From positions 1 through 64,000 of the forward strand of contig DASUBV010000036.1 in assembly GCA_035763085.1 (NCBI GenBank): 64,000 bases of DNA, in the 5' to 3' direction. Below the pieces are notes generated by a model. It was given only the letters and a program-made list of their open reading frames with translations. It was not told where the DNA came from and did no database searches. Below are positions 7,591 to 16,116 of the stretch, one piece after another. The DNA comes from DASUBV01 sp035763085. GTDB taxonomy: Bacteria > Actinomycetota > Actinomycetes > Streptosporangiales > Streptosporangiaceae. The position numbers were made by a program, and so were the translations under genes. Position 1 is the first letter of the stretch. Each line of letters opens with the position of its first letter.

Positions 7591-9028
7591 CAAGGTGCTT
7601 ACCTCCCTGCCCATCGGCGAGCGGGTCGGCATCGCGTTCTCCGGCGGTCTCGACACCTCGGTCGCGGTCGGGTGGATGCGCGAGAAGGGCGCGGTGCCCT
7701 GCACGTACACCGCCGACCTCGGGCAGTACGACGAGTCCGACATCGCCGCCGTCCCCGGCCGGGCCCGGTCTTACGGTGCCGAGATCGCCCGGCTGGTCGA
7801 CTGCCGCGCGGGGCTGGTCGAGGAAGGGCTGGCCGCGCTGACCTGCGGCGCGTTCCACATCCGCACGGGCGGCCGGGCCTACTTCAACACCACGCCGCTG
7901 GGCCGTGCGGTAACGGGCACGCTGCTGGTGCGGGCGATGCTCGAGGACGACGTGCAGATCTGGGGCGACGGCTCGACGTTCAAGGGCAACGACATCGAGC
8001 GCTTCTACCGGTACGGGCTGCTGGCCAACCCGAGCCTGCGGATCTACAAGCCGTGGCTGGACGCGGCGTTCGTGAGCGAGCTCGGCGGCCGCCTGGAGAT
8101 GAGCCAGTGGCTGCTCACGCACGACCTGTCTTATCGCGACAGCGCCGAGAAGGCCTACTCGACGGACGCGAACATCTGGGGGGCCACCCACGAGGCCAAG
8201 ACCCTGGAGCATCTGGACAACGGGATCGAGACGGTCGAGCCGATCATGGGCGTCCGGTTCTGGGACCCGGCGGTGGAGATCGCGCCCGAGGACGTCACCA
8301 TCGGCTTCGAGCGGGGCCGGCCGGTGACCATCAACGGCTCGGAGTTCGCCTCGCCGGTCGACCTGGTCCTGCAGGCCAACGCGATCGGGGGCCGGCACGG
8401 CCTCGGCATGTCCGACCAGATCGAGAACCGGATCATCGAGGCCAAGAGCAGGGGCATCTACGAGGCGCCGGGCATGGCGCTGCTGCACGCGGCCTACGAG
8501 CGGCTGGTCAACGCGATCCACAACGAGGACACCCTCGCGAACTACCACAACGAGGGACGGCGGCTGGGCCGGCTGATGTACGAGGGCCGCTGGCTCGACC
8601 CGCAGGCGCTGATGCTGCGCGAGTCGCTGCAGCGGTGGGTCGGGGCCGCGGTCACCGGCGAGGTCACCCTGCGGCTGCGCCGCGGCGAGGACTACTCGAT
8701 CCTCAACACCGCGGGCCCGGCGTTCAGCTACCACCCCGGCAAGCTGTCGATGGAGCGCACTGAGGACGCCGCGTTCGGGCCGCTGGACCGGATCGGCCAG
8801 CTCACCATGCGCAACCTCGACATCGCCGACTCGCGCGCGAAGCTGGAGCAGTACGCGGGCCTGGGCATGATCGGCACCGCGCACGCGCAGCTGATCGGGA
8901 CCACCTCCCGGACCGAGCTGGTGGGCGAGATGCCGCCGGGCGGAGCCGCCGCGATCGCCGCGCGCGGCGCGGCCGACATCGACGACGAGCCGCTGGACCG
9001 GGCCGCCATGGAGTCGGGCACCGACTGA
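7586..9028 (+). CDS. argG: Argininosuccinate synthase (long, E. coli type)
   Basis: Joins citrulline and aspartate with ATP hydrolysis to give argininosuccinate in arginine biosynthesis; cytoplasmic, 480 aa. The PP-loop FSGGLDTS is at residues 18-25. The GDGSTFKGNDIERFYRYGLLANP stretch and the C-terminal extension mark the long class represented by E. coli ArgG (about 447 aa) rather than the roughly 400-aa class. ATG at 7586 is favoured over an upstream in-frame ATG at 7505: the promoter elements end exactly here, no Shine-Dalgarno sequence is needed for a leaderless mRNA, and the conserved sequence begins here. No argH or other arg gene is adjacent, so argG stands alone. Confidence 0.93.
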   Translation: MSKVLTSLPIGERVGIAFSGGLDTSVAVGWMREKGAVPCTYTADLGQYDESDIAAVPGRARSYGAEIARLVDCRAGLVEEGLAALTCGAFHIRTGGRAYFNTTPLGRAVTGTLLVRAMLEDDVQIWGDGSTFKGNDIERFYRYGLLANPSLRIYKPWLDAAFVSELGGRLEMSQWLLTHDLSYRDSAEKAYSTDANIWGATHEAKTLEHLDNGIETVEPIMGVRFWDPAVEIAPEDVTIGFERGRPVTINGSEFASPVDLVLQANAIGGRHGLGMSDQIENRIIEAKSRGIYEAPGMALLHAAYERLVNAIHNEDTLANYHNEGRRLGRLMYEGRWLDPQALMLRESLQRWVGAAVTGEVTLRLRRGEDYSILNTAGPAFSYHPGKLSMERTEDAAFGPLDRIGQLTMRNLDIADSRAKLEQYAGLGMIGTAHAQLIGTTSRTELVGEMPPGGAAAIAARGAADIDDEPLDRAAMESGTD

Positions 9029-9173
9029 CCGGTCCCCGCGCATGTGACCGGTCCCTGGCCCTGAACCGGCTGACCTGTCCCGGCGGAGGCTGACGGGTCC
9101 CCGCCCGGCTGGCCCTGCACCGGCTGACCGGTCGGCGCGCAGGCTGACAGTCCCTGTCCGGCTGGCCGGTCTC
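9024..9173. repeat. Cluster of about seven degraded GGCTGACCGGTCCC units
   Basis: Related copies begin near 9025, 9044, 9068, 9088, 9122, 9142 and 9160, with core GGCTGACCGGTCCC and a few substitutions each, at irregular 18-34 bp spacing. The GACCGGTC core is self-complementary. The array starts on the argG stop codon and fills most of the gap to the ABC operon. Confidence 0.6.
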
Positions 9174-9246
9174 TGCCCGTGGGTAGAGGGCAGGTTCTAG
9201 CCGCAGGCTGATGCGGCACGTCCCGCGCCCCCGTGACGATAGCGAC

Positions 9247-10236
9247 ATGAGCGAATGTGACGTCGTGACCGTCCGGGGCCTGCATAAGAAGTACGGCAGC
9301 CGGGTCGTCGTGGACCGGCTCGACCTGGATGTCCGGGCCGGCGAGATCGTCGGCCTCGCGGGCGCCAACGGCGCCGGCAAGACCACCACCGTCGAGTGCA
9401 TCCAGGGCCTGCGCAAGCCGGACGCCGGCCAGCTGCGGATCCTGGGCTACAACCCGGTCACCCAGTCCGCGCAGCTGCGGCCGCTGGTGGGCAGCCAGCT
9501 CCAGGACTCGGCGCTGCCGGACCGGCTGCGGGTGAGCGAGGCACTCGGGCTGTTCGCCACGCGGCAGGCCCGCGACAGCGGCGAGCTGCTGGAGCAGTTC
9601 GGGCTTGCCCAGCGCCACCGCTCGGTCTTCTCCGCGCTGAGCGGCGGCGAGCGCCAGCGGCTGTTCCTGGTGCTCGCGCTGCTGAATCGCCCGCGCCTGG
9701 TCATCCTGGACGAGCTGACCCAGGGGCTGGACCCGGCCGCGCGGCGCAACGTCTGGGCCGCCATCCGCCAGCTGCACGCCGGCGGCACGACCGTGCTGCT
9801 CGTCACGCACGAGATGGATGAGGCCGAGGCGCTGTGCGACCGCATCGTGGTGCTGCGCGCCGGCCGCGTGCTGGACGCCGGGACGCCGGCCGAGCTGGTG
9901 AACCGCCATGCCCGCCGGGCCACCGTGGAGTTCACCGTGCCGGACCGGGCGGCCGGGTGCCTGGCGGAGATCCGCCGGCTGCCCGGCGTGCAGGCCGTGG
10001 ACCTGCACAACTCGCAGCGAGCTGGCACGCAGGTCACGGTGCTCGGCGACCGGAGCATCATCGCCCACGTCGGCGCCATCCTGGTCCGCGGCGGGACAGT
10101 CCCCGGCGACCTCAGCGTCCATGTGCCCGACCTCGATGACGCCCTGCAGAGCCTGCTCGACCGCCCCGGCGACGACGCGCCGGCCCTGACAGACCTCGAG
10201 ACAGCCGGCAGCGACCTGGTAGGAGGACGGCGATGA
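9247..10236 (+). CDS. ABC transporter ATP-binding protein (DrrA-like exporter)
   Basis: Cytoplasmic ATPase subunit of an ABC-2 type exporter, 329 aa. Walker A is GANGAGKTTT (about residues 40-49), the signature is LSGGERQRL (about 134-142), Walker B is RLVILDE (about 153-159), and the H-loop is in LLVTHEMDEAEALCD. The C-terminal region of about 100 residues is the regulatory domain typical of DrrA/CcmA-like daunorubicin-resistance ATPases. ATG at 9247 was chosen over a start 36 bp upstream because the conserved domain begins directly after it. It overlaps the permease by 4 bp and heads an operon with the kinase/regulator pair, suggesting an export system for an antibiotic or envelope-active agent. 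Confidence 0.88.
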   Translation: MSECDVVTVRGLHKKYGSRVVVDRLDLDVRAGEIVGLAGANGAGKTTTVECIQGLRKPDAGQLRILGYNPVTQSAQLRPLVGSQLQDSALPDRLRVSEALGLFATRQARDSGELLEQFGLAQRHRSVFSALSGGERQRLFLVLALLNRPRLVILDELTQGLDPAARRNVWAAIRQLHAGGTTVLLVTHEMDEAEALCDRIVVLRAGRVLDAGTPAELVNRHARRATVEFTVPDRAAGCLAEIRRLPGVQAVDLHNSQRAGTQVTVLGDRSIIAHVGAILVRGGTVPGDLSVHVPDLDDALQSLLDRPGDDAPALTDLETAGSDLVGGRR

Positions 10237-10970
10237 ACACCGCGACGGGACGGCTGGTCCGGGCCGAGCTGCGGCTGATGACACGCGATCCGCTGGTGCT
10301 GACCTTCGTGTTCGCATTCCCGATCGTGACGATGCTGATCATCGGCGGCGCGTTCGGCACCTCTCCGGACCCGGCGTTCGACAACGTCAACCCGGCGCAC
10401 TGGTACGTGGCGTCCTACCTGACCGTCGTGATCGCCGCGACGGGGCTGGTGATGCTGCCGGTGCACCTGGCCTCCTACCGGGAGCGCGGGGTGCTGCGCC
10501 GGTTCGCCGCCGCGGGCTTCCCGCGCTGGTCGTTCGCGGTGGCGCAGCTCATCGTCGGGCTGCTGACCACCGCCGTGGCCTGCGGGCTGCTGTTGCTGGT
10601 GGCCGCCCCGGTGTACGGCATTCCCGCCATGCACGACGGGTGGCGGGTGATCGCGGCGCTGGTGCTGGGCGCGGTGGGCTTTGTCAGCCTCGGCGTCCTG
10701 CTCGGCTCGCTGCTGCCCTCGGCCCGCTCGGCCCAGGCCGTCGGCCTGCTGCTGTTCTTCCCGTCGTTCCTGCTCGGCGCGGGCGGCCCGCCGCCGAACG
10801 TGATGGGCTCGGCGGTCCGGCACGTCGCGGACCCGCTGCCGCTGACGATGCTGACCAACGCGGTCCGGGAGCCGTGGCTGGGCCTGGGCAGCACCACCGG
10901 GTCGCTGGTGATCGTGGCCGCGCTGGCCGTAGTCGCGGCGGCCCTCGCCGTCCGCCGGACGGCCCTGTGA
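10233..10970 (+). CDS. ABC-2 type permease
   Basis: Membrane subunit of the exporter, 245 aa, with six predicted transmembrane segments (about 20-40, 55-75, 95-120, 130-155, 165-185 and 220-240). ATG at 10233 overlaps the ATPase stop by 4 bp and has AGGAGG about 6 nt upstream, so the two are co-translated. The pattern fits DrrB-like half-transporters that dimerise with two ATPase copies. Confidence 0.85.
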   Translation: MNTATGRLVRAELRLMTRDPLVLTFVFAFPIVTMLIIGGAFGTSPDPAFDNVNPAHWYVASYLTVVIAATGLVMLPVHLASYRERGVLRRFAAAGFPRWSFAVAQLIVGLLTTAVACGLLLLVAAPVYGIPAMHDGWRVIAALVLGAVGFVSLGVLLGSLLPSARSAQAVGLLLFFPSFLLGAGGPPPNVMGSAVRHVADPLPLTMLTNAVREPWLGLGSTTGSLVIVAALAVVAAALAVRRTAL

Positions 10971-11115
10971 CCGGTCAGCCGGCGACCCGCCCGCCGGCGT
11001 CGCGCCTGGCGGGGGCCGGCGCGGCGCCGGCGGGCACGACGGGGACTGGCCCGGCGAAGGCGGGCACTGCGCGGACCGGCACGGCGGGGACCGGCGGGGG
11101 CCGGCCGGGCCGTCG

Positions 11116-11121
11116 TAGCAT
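11116..11121 (+). promoter_or_regulatory. Candidate internal -10 element before the histidine kinase
   Basis: TAGCAT is separated by seven bases from ATG 11129, again without a ribosome site. It could give the two-component pair its own transcript. Confidence 0.45.
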
Positions 11122-11128
11122 CCGAGTT

Positions 11129-12334
11129 ATGACCGGCAACGCGGGCCCGGCTCATTTCGGGGGATTCCTGCCGCCCTGGGCCAGGTGGGTCTGGCTGGCG
11201 GTGTTCGCGATCTTCGCCGGGCTAGGTCTCATCAGCACCAACCCGGGTCTCGCCGTAGCGGCCGCCGGAGCTGGCGTGGCCGTCGCCGCGGCCGCGCTGC
11301 TCGCCGGGCAGCGGCGGCCGCAGTTCGGCTTCGCGGCCGTGGCGACCGCCGGGGTCGCCGTGTTCGGGCACGGCATGTCCAGCAACGTTGGCTGGTTCGC
11401 GACGTGCCTGCTGGCTACCTGGTGCGTGCTGATGGCCGGGCGCCGCGCCGGGCTGGCGTACTGGGCGGGCGCCCAGGTGCTGTTCGCCGTCGAGTGGCTC
11501 TGGATCGAGCCCGATCCCGGCTGGGGAGCGTGGATGGCCGGCGTCACGCTCACCCTCCTGGCCGGCCTGCTGATCCGGCACGAGGCCGACCTGGTCGCCC
11601 AGCTGCGGGCAGCCCAGGCGGGCATGGCCGAGCGGGCCAGGGCGCAGGAGCGTAACCGCATCGCCCGCGAGCTGCACGACGTGATCGCGCACACCCTGAC
11701 CGTGTCCCTGCTGCACGTCAGCAGCGCCCGGCTGGCGGTCGAGCACGATCCGGAGGACGCGGCGCGGGCGCTGGCCGAGGCCGAGCGGCTGGGCCGGGAA
11801 AGCCTCGATGAGGTGCGGCTGGCGGTGGGGATGCTGCAGCGCGGGACGGAGGGCGGGCAGACCGCGCCGCTGCCCGGCGCGAGCGACCTGCCCGTGCTGG
11901 TGGCCAGGTTCCAGTCCGCCGGCGCGGATGTCAGCCTCAGCATCGAGGGCGAGACGGGCGGGCTGCCTGCCACGGTCGGCCTGGCCCTCTACCGGATCCT
12001 GCAGGAGGCGCTGACCAACGTGGTCAAGCATGCGCCCGGTGCTCCCGCCGCGGTCCGGCTGCGGGTCGCCGCCGGGGAGGCGCGGCTGGAGGTGGACAGC
12101 GCGGCCCCGGCCGGGACCGGCTCCGGCATCGGCGTGCTCAGCATGCGCGAGCGCGCGGAGTCGCTCGGCGGCACCTGCCAGGCCGGGCCGGGCGGCCGCG
12201 GCTGGCTGGTCTGCGCGGTCCTGCCGGTGTCCGCGGGCCGCCAGCCGGCCGGGCGCCGGGCAGCCAGCCCGGAGTCGGCCGGCGATCAGGCCGCGAGCAC
12301 GCCGGCCACCCGCCGGGGAGCCGAGGCGGGATGA
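11129..12334 (+). CDS. Sensor histidine kinase (NarL-partner, HisKA_3 type)
   Basis: Membrane sensor kinase, 401 aa. Four or five transmembrane segments fill residues about 10-150 with almost no extracellular loop, as in intramembrane-sensing kinases. A short coiled region leads to the HisKA_3 phospho-acceptor (RELHDVIAHTLT). The ATPase part shows the N box (LQEALTNVVKHA) and G box (GSGIGVLSMRERAESLGG). I chose ATG 11129, behind a leaderless-type promoter. An in-frame GTG at 10967, overlapping the permease stop, would add 54 low-complexity Ala/Thr/Gly residues and remains possible. It is coupled to the response regulator by a 4-bp overlap and probably controls the adjacent exporter. Confidence 0.85.
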   Translation: MTGNAGPAHFGGFLPPWARWVWLAVFAIFAGLGLISTNPGLAVAAAGAGVAVAAAALLAGQRRPQFGFAAVATAGVAVFGHGMSSNVGWFATCLLATWCVLMAGRRAGLAYWAGAQVLFAVEWLWIEPDPGWGAWMAGVTLTLLAGLLIRHEADLVAQLRAAQAGMAERARAQERNRIARELHDVIAHTLTVSLLHVSSARLAVEHDPEDAARALAEAERLGRESLDEVRLAVGMLQRGTEGGQTAPLPGASDLPVLVARFQSAGADVSLSIEGETGGLPATVGLALYRILQEALTNVVKHAPGAPAAVRLRVAAGEARLEVDSAAPAGTGSGIGVLSMRERAESLGGTCQAGPGGRGWLVCAVLPVSAGRQPAGRRAASPESAGDQAASTPATRRGAEAG

Positions 12335-13011
12335 TCCGGGTGCTGCTGGTCGACGATCAGGAACTGGTGCGGGCCGGGCTGCGCGGCATCCTGCGCGCTC
12401 CGTTCGGCTTCGACATCGTGGGCGAGTGCGGCGACGGCTGCGAGGTGCCCGCGGCGGTTGCTGAGCTGGCGCCCGACATCGTGCTGATGGACGTGCGGAT
12501 GCCGCTGGTGGACGGCGTGCAGGCAACGCGGGACCTGCGCGAGCGTGACGGCGGCCCGCCCGTTCTGGCCCTCACCACCTTCGACGACGACGAGGTCCTG
12601 GCCGGCGTGCTGCGTGCGGGCGCGGCCGGCTTTGTCCTGAAGGGCGTGCCCGCCGAGGACCTGCAGCGGGCGGTCCGCGTGGTGGCCGGCGGCGGTGCCT
12701 GGCTCGACCCGGCCGTCACCGGCCGGGTGCTGGCGATCTACCGGTCGGCCCCGGCGCAGCTGCCCTCCGCTCAGCAGGCCAGGCTGGCGGGCCTCACCGG
12801 CCGCGAGCGCGATGTGCTGTCGCTCATCGGCCAGGGCCTGACCAATGCCGAGATCGCCGCCGATCTGGTGGTCGGCGAGGGAACGGTCAAGACCCATATC
12901 AACCACCTGTTCACCAAGCTAGGGCTGCGCGACCGCGCGGCCGCGGTCATCTTCGCCTTCGACCACGACCTTGTTGCCCCGGCACCGCGCCGGGACAACG
13001 GCCGCCCGTAG
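12331..13011 (+). CDS. NarL/FixJ-family response regulator
   Basis: Receiver plus LuxR-type HTH protein, 226 aa. The phospho-accepting Asp is in IVLMDVRMP (about residue 53), with acidic residues in LLVDDQE and the Lys of LKGVP. The HTH (about 150-210) reads LTGRERDVLSLIGQGLTNAEIAADL, then VKTHINHLFTKL. The ATGA overlap with the kinase gene makes it that kinase's partner. Exporter-plus-two-component operons of this form usually respond to cell-envelope antibiotics. Confidence 0.9.
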   Translation: MIRVLLVDDQELVRAGLRGILRAPFGFDIVGECGDGCEVPAAVAELAPDIVLMDVRMPLVDGVQATRDLRERDGGPPVLALTTFDDDEVLAGVLRAGAAGFVLKGVPAEDLQRAVRVVAGGGAWLDPAVTGRVLAIYRSAPAQLPSAQQARLAGLTGRERDVLSLIGQGLTNAEIAADLVVGEGTVKTHINHLFTKLGLRDRAAAVIFAFDHDLVAPAPRRDNGRP

Positions 13012-13243
13012 GCGGCGTCACTGGCGCGCCAGGACAGCCGGGCGGAGCCGGAGCGGGCCAGCCACGCCAGATCCGCAGCGAGCCCGGCCCGGCGCCGTGA
13101 GCCGCTGGCCGGCGCCGCCAATGACCTTTCCGTTACTGAATGCCGGCCCAGCGTCGCAAATGTGTCGTATTGGTAACGCGCCTGGCTGTGACGTCGTTCT
13201 ATATACCTGAGCGGGCTTCATGTTTGTGACGGAAGGTGGCTGT

Positions 13244-13747
13244 ATGCGGCATCTGTTTGGCATCATCCTGGCGATCGTCATGGCCGGGGCGGTGTTCTTC
13301 GGCGGTGCCTGGGGGTACCTGCGGCTGTCGCGGGTCGCCGCGGCGCAGGTCCTCCCGGCCAACGGCGGCGCGCTCATTCATGACAAGAACATGCTCCTGG
13401 GGCTGGCCGCCCTGGCGGGTACCGGCCTGCTGGCCGGGATCCTGATGGCCGCGCCGCGGATCTCCGCGCTGGCCGCCGGGCTACCCGGCCTGCTCCTGCT
13501 CGCCTGGACAGGGGTCTACTTGGTGAATGTCAGGTTCGCCGTTGACCTGATCCCGCTCGCGTCGCGCGACTACGGGGCTGGCTTTAAGGCCATGCTGGAA
13601 AGCGGGCTCCTGGGCGCGGCGGGACTCGGGATGATGATCCCGCTGTTCGTGCCGTCCCGGTGGCGGCGTGGCGGCAGCGCCGCAGTCGAGTCGGCCGATG
13701 CCGAGGATTACGTGGCCAGCCTCACCACGCCGGTCCCGCAGAGCTAA
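13244..13747 (+). CDS. Small four-helix membrane protein, unknown function
   Basis: Polytopic protein, 167 aa, not assigned to a named family. Four hydrophobic segments are visible (about 3-27, 47-68, 73-97 and 118-140), separated by short basic or acidic loops. ATG at 13244 has a strong GGAAGGTGG ribosome site five bases upstream. The 230-bp upstream gap contains a TATATA at 13200-13205 that could be a -10 element. A strong terminator follows, so it is probably monocistronic. Many actinomycetes carry similar proteins of unknown role. Confidence 0.7.
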   Translation: MRHLFGIILAIVMAGAVFFGGAWGYLRLSRVAAAQVLPANGGALIHDKNMLLGLAALAGTGLLAGILMAAPRISALAAGLPGLLLLAWTGVYLVNVRFAVDLIPLASRDYGAGFKAMLESGLLGAAGLGMMIPLFVPSRWRRGGSAAVESADAEDYVASLTTPVPQS

Positions 13748-14219
13748 CTCCCCGGAGCTAGCCTGCCCGAAGCTAGCTCGCCAGGGAGTGAGCTCGCGGT
13801 GGAGTGAGCTCGCCCGGAAGCCCGGCTGCCGGCGCAGCCGGGCTCCGGGCGTTTCAGCCAGCTGGCCTGCCCGGCCCGCGGCTCGGGCCAGGTCACCGTC
13901 CGCCGGCACCGGCGTGGCTGGCCCCGCCGTCACCACCCGGCGTGCACAGCGGCTGCTGACAGTGGCCGCATGGCCGGTGCTCCGGCCGGCGGTCACGGTC
14001 TGACTCGGTGCAGCCGGGCTTCGTGCTGCCTGCCCGCAGGAGCCGCAGGGTGCCGCGGCCAGCCCGGTCCGGGCCTGAGAGAGCCGTCCGGCCGGGCTGC
14101 CGCCGTACTTGGCCCTGCCGCCGGCGTTGCCGGTGGTAGGTTGCGTCCCGTTATGCGGCCCGGTCCGGCGCCAGAGCGAGCCGCTGGCGAGCGGGAAACA
14201 GGTCGGGAAGGTGAGCAGG
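13748..14219. other. 472-bp intergenic region
   Basis: The first 100 bp contain the terminator of the preceding gene plus short repeats of GAGCTAGC/GTGAGCTCG. I see no convincing coding frame on either strand in the remainder; the open frames there have shadow-frame amino-acid composition. The kinase promoter must lie in the last 100 bp, but no clear -10/-35 pair stands out. Confidence 0.5.
13819..13844 (+). terminator. Strong intrinsic-type hairpin
   Basis: AGCCCGGCTGC and GCAGCCGGGCT are perfect 11-bp arms around CGGC. CCGG on both sides extends the stem past a one-base bulge. There is no T-run, as is usual for high-GC actinomycetes. It lies about 70 bp after the membrane-protein stop. Confidence 0.7.
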
Positions 14220-15860
14220 GTGCGTCCCCTGGAACCCGGTGATCCCCCGGCGATCGGCCCCTTCGGCGTGCTCGCCCGGCTCGGTGCCGGAGCGATGGGC
14301 ATCGTGTTCCTGGCCCGCTCGGCCGGCGGGCGGCCGGTGGCGGTGAAGCTCGTGCATCCGGGCCTGGCCGCCGATCAGGACTTCCGGGCACGGTTCCGCC
14401 GGGAGGTGGCCGCGGCCCGGCGCGTCGGCGGCTTCTGGACCGCGGCGGTCGTCGATGCCGATGTCAGCGCCCCGGTGCCCTGGCTGGCGACGGAGTACGT
14501 GCCGGGACCGACACTGCAGGAGGCGATCTCGGCGACGGGCCCGCTGCCCGAGCCGGCGCTGCGCGTGCTGGCCGCGGGCCTGGCCGAGGCGCTGGCCGCC
14601 ATCCACGAGCTGGGCCTGGTGCACCGGGATGTGAAGCCGTCCAACGTGCTGCTCGCTGCTGGCGGGCCGCGGCTGATCGACTTCGGGATCGTGCGGGCCC
14701 TGGAGCACACGGCGATCACCGCGGCGGGCACCGTCTTCGGCACGCCCGGCTACATGGCGCCTGAGCAGGCCGCCGGGTCCGAGCCCGGGCCGTCCTCCGA
14801 TGTGTACTCGCTGGGCGCGGTCCTGGTCTTCGCGGCCACCGGCGCCGGCCCGCTCGGGTCGGGGACGCCCGTGGAGCTGATGAGCCGGGCTGCCGCGGGC
14901 CGGGCTGCTGCGGGCGCCACGCCGGCCTCGCTGCATGGCCTGGCCACGGCTTGCCTGGCTACGGACCCGCGGGCCCGCCCGCGGCCGCGGGACATCATCG
15001 CCGCGGTGGCGGCCGGCGGGCTCCCGGACACCAGCGGCTGGCTGCCGGTCCCGGTGCAGACCATGGCGGAGACGCTGGCCGCCGCGCCGTCGGCCACATC
15101 AGTCCTGACGGCGGCCAGCCCGGCCGGTCCCGCGCCGGGGCGAGCGATGTCCCGCGGGCCGGACCTGGCCGCCGGGCCCGTCCGTCCGGCGGCACCGGGC
15201 CCGGCGTCGCCGCTGCCGTACTCGCCGCTGCCGTACTCGCCAGGCCCCTGCGCACCAGCCCCGTACCCGCGGTCCCCGGCGACGGCTCCCGGCCCGCCCG
15301 GTGCGGTCGGCAGCCAGCCGGGGATGGTCCCGGGCCCGGCCGGTGCGGCGGCGGGCGATCCGGGCAGCGCGGTGTTCGCGGCCTCGCGCGGCTGGGCTGC
15401 GCTGCGCGGCGGCCTGTGCGCGGCCGTCGTGGTCGTCGCCGAGGGCCTGTCGCAGGGCGGGCCGGCCGCGCGACTGCTCGGCCTGGTCCTGCTGGTGTGG
15501 GCGCTCGCGGTGGCCGCTGCCGTCCTGGCGGGCGCGGTAAGCCTGCCGCGGCGGGTCGAGGTCGGCCGCGCCGGGGTGATCATCGTCCGCAGCCGCAGCC
15601 AGGTGCGGCTGCCGTGGTCCGACGTCGCCCGGATCGGCGTCACCGGCCGGCGGCGCCCCTGGCTCGTGGCCTGGCCGCAGTCACCGGCCGGCGACCGGCT
15701 GCTGAGCGAGTCGTTCCGCGCCTACCACGGCGGCTACCGGCTGCAGCGGGTCGCGCCCTGGCGCTGGCGCCGCGCTCGCGTCGCTGAGGCCAGCGCGCTG
15801 TGCGCCGCGCTCGCCTGGCATGGGGGGCCGCGATTCGACCCGCGTCTGCCGAGGGCCTAG
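14220..15860 (+). CDS. Serine/threonine protein kinase with a membrane and PH-like C-terminus
   Basis: Eukaryote-type Ser/Thr kinase, 546 aa. The kinase domain is at about 10-260: glycine loop LGAGAMGIVF, ATP-binding Lys in VAVKLVHPG, catalytic HRDVKPSN, DFG in LIDFGIV, and APE in YMAPEQ. A Pro/Ala/Gly-rich linker (about 280-385) follows, then two hydrophobic segments (about 400-455) and a C-terminal beta-rich stretch (LPRRVEVGRAGVIIVRS, then LPWSDVARIGV) like bacterial PH domains. The usual extracellular PASTA or sensor part is missing. GTG 14220 is favoured by AAGGTGAG five bases upstream; GTG 14211 is an alternative. The gene stands alone. Confidence 0.85.
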   Translation: MRPLEPGDPPAIGPFGVLARLGAGAMGIVFLARSAGGRPVAVKLVHPGLAADQDFRARFRREVAAARRVGGFWTAAVVDADVSAPVPWLATEYVPGPTLQEAISATGPLPEPALRVLAAGLAEALAAIHELGLVHRDVKPSNVLLAAGGPRLIDFGIVRALEHTAITAAGTVFGTPGYMAPEQAAGSEPGPSSDVYSLGAVLVFAATGAGPLGSGTPVELMSRAAAGRAAAGATPASLHGLATACLATDPRARPRPRDIIAAVAAGGLPDTSGWLPVPVQTMAETLAAAPSATSVLTAASPAGPAPGRAMSRGPDLAAGPVRPAAPGPASPLPYSPLPYSPGPCAPAPYPRSPATAPGPPGAVGSQPGMVPGPAGAAAGDPGSAVFAASRGWAALRGGLCAAVVVVAEGLSQGGPAARLLGLVLLVWALAVAAAVLAGAVSLPRRVEVGRAGVIIVRSRSQVRLPWSDVARIGVTGRRRPWLVAWPQSPAGDRLLSESFRAYHGGYRLQRVAPWRWRRARVAEASALCAALAWHGGPRFDPRLPRA

Positions 15861-16036
15861 CTGCGCCTCGCGGTGACCAGCCAGGCAGCCGAGCCGGACA
15901 GGACGCCGCCGGGTGTCTCGTGCTGGCCGGGGACGGTCCGCAGGCCGCCGGCGCACCGCGCCCTGGCCTCGTCATCCAGGACCTGCAGCATCCAGGCGGT
16001 GAGCCGGGTGATGGACTGACAGACGTCCTCGGCCAT
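15857..16036 (-). CDS. Possible small protein (59 aa), unknown
   Basis: ATG at 16036 opens a 59-codon frame on the minus strand, MAEDVCQSITRLTAWMLQVL onward, ending ...WLVTARRS. The first half looks like an amphipathic helix, and the amino-acid usage is not the Arg/Pro/Ala-heavy pattern of shadow frames. A TAAGCT element lies eight bases before the ATG, giving a leaderless-type start. Its stop overlaps the kinase stop tail to tail. No family recognised. Confidence 0.45.
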   Translation of the reverse strand: MAEDVCQSITRLTAWMLQVLDDEARARCAGGLRTVPGQHETPGGVLSGSAAWLVTARRS

Positions 16037-16044
16037 GGGACCGA

Positions 16045-16050
16045 AGCTTA
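16045..16050 (-). promoter_or_regulatory. Candidate -10 element of the small ORF
   Basis: TAAGCT on the minus strand, eight bases before ATG 16036. It supports, but does not prove, that the small ORF is expressed. Confidence 0.35.
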
Positions 16051-16116
16051 TCGGCTGGGCCAGGCTCGCAAGGTGCGGAGACGGCTCGCCGTGCCGGCCG
16101 GCCCTGAGCCGCCAGG

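Noticed and set aside
7487..9043. A 518-codon minus-strand frame opposite argG
   Set aside because: No motifs and shadow composition; argG is fully supported on the other strand.
9024..9173. CRISPR-like array
   Set aside because: Units are degenerate, spacing is irregular (18-34 bp), no spacers of constant length and no cas gene nearby.
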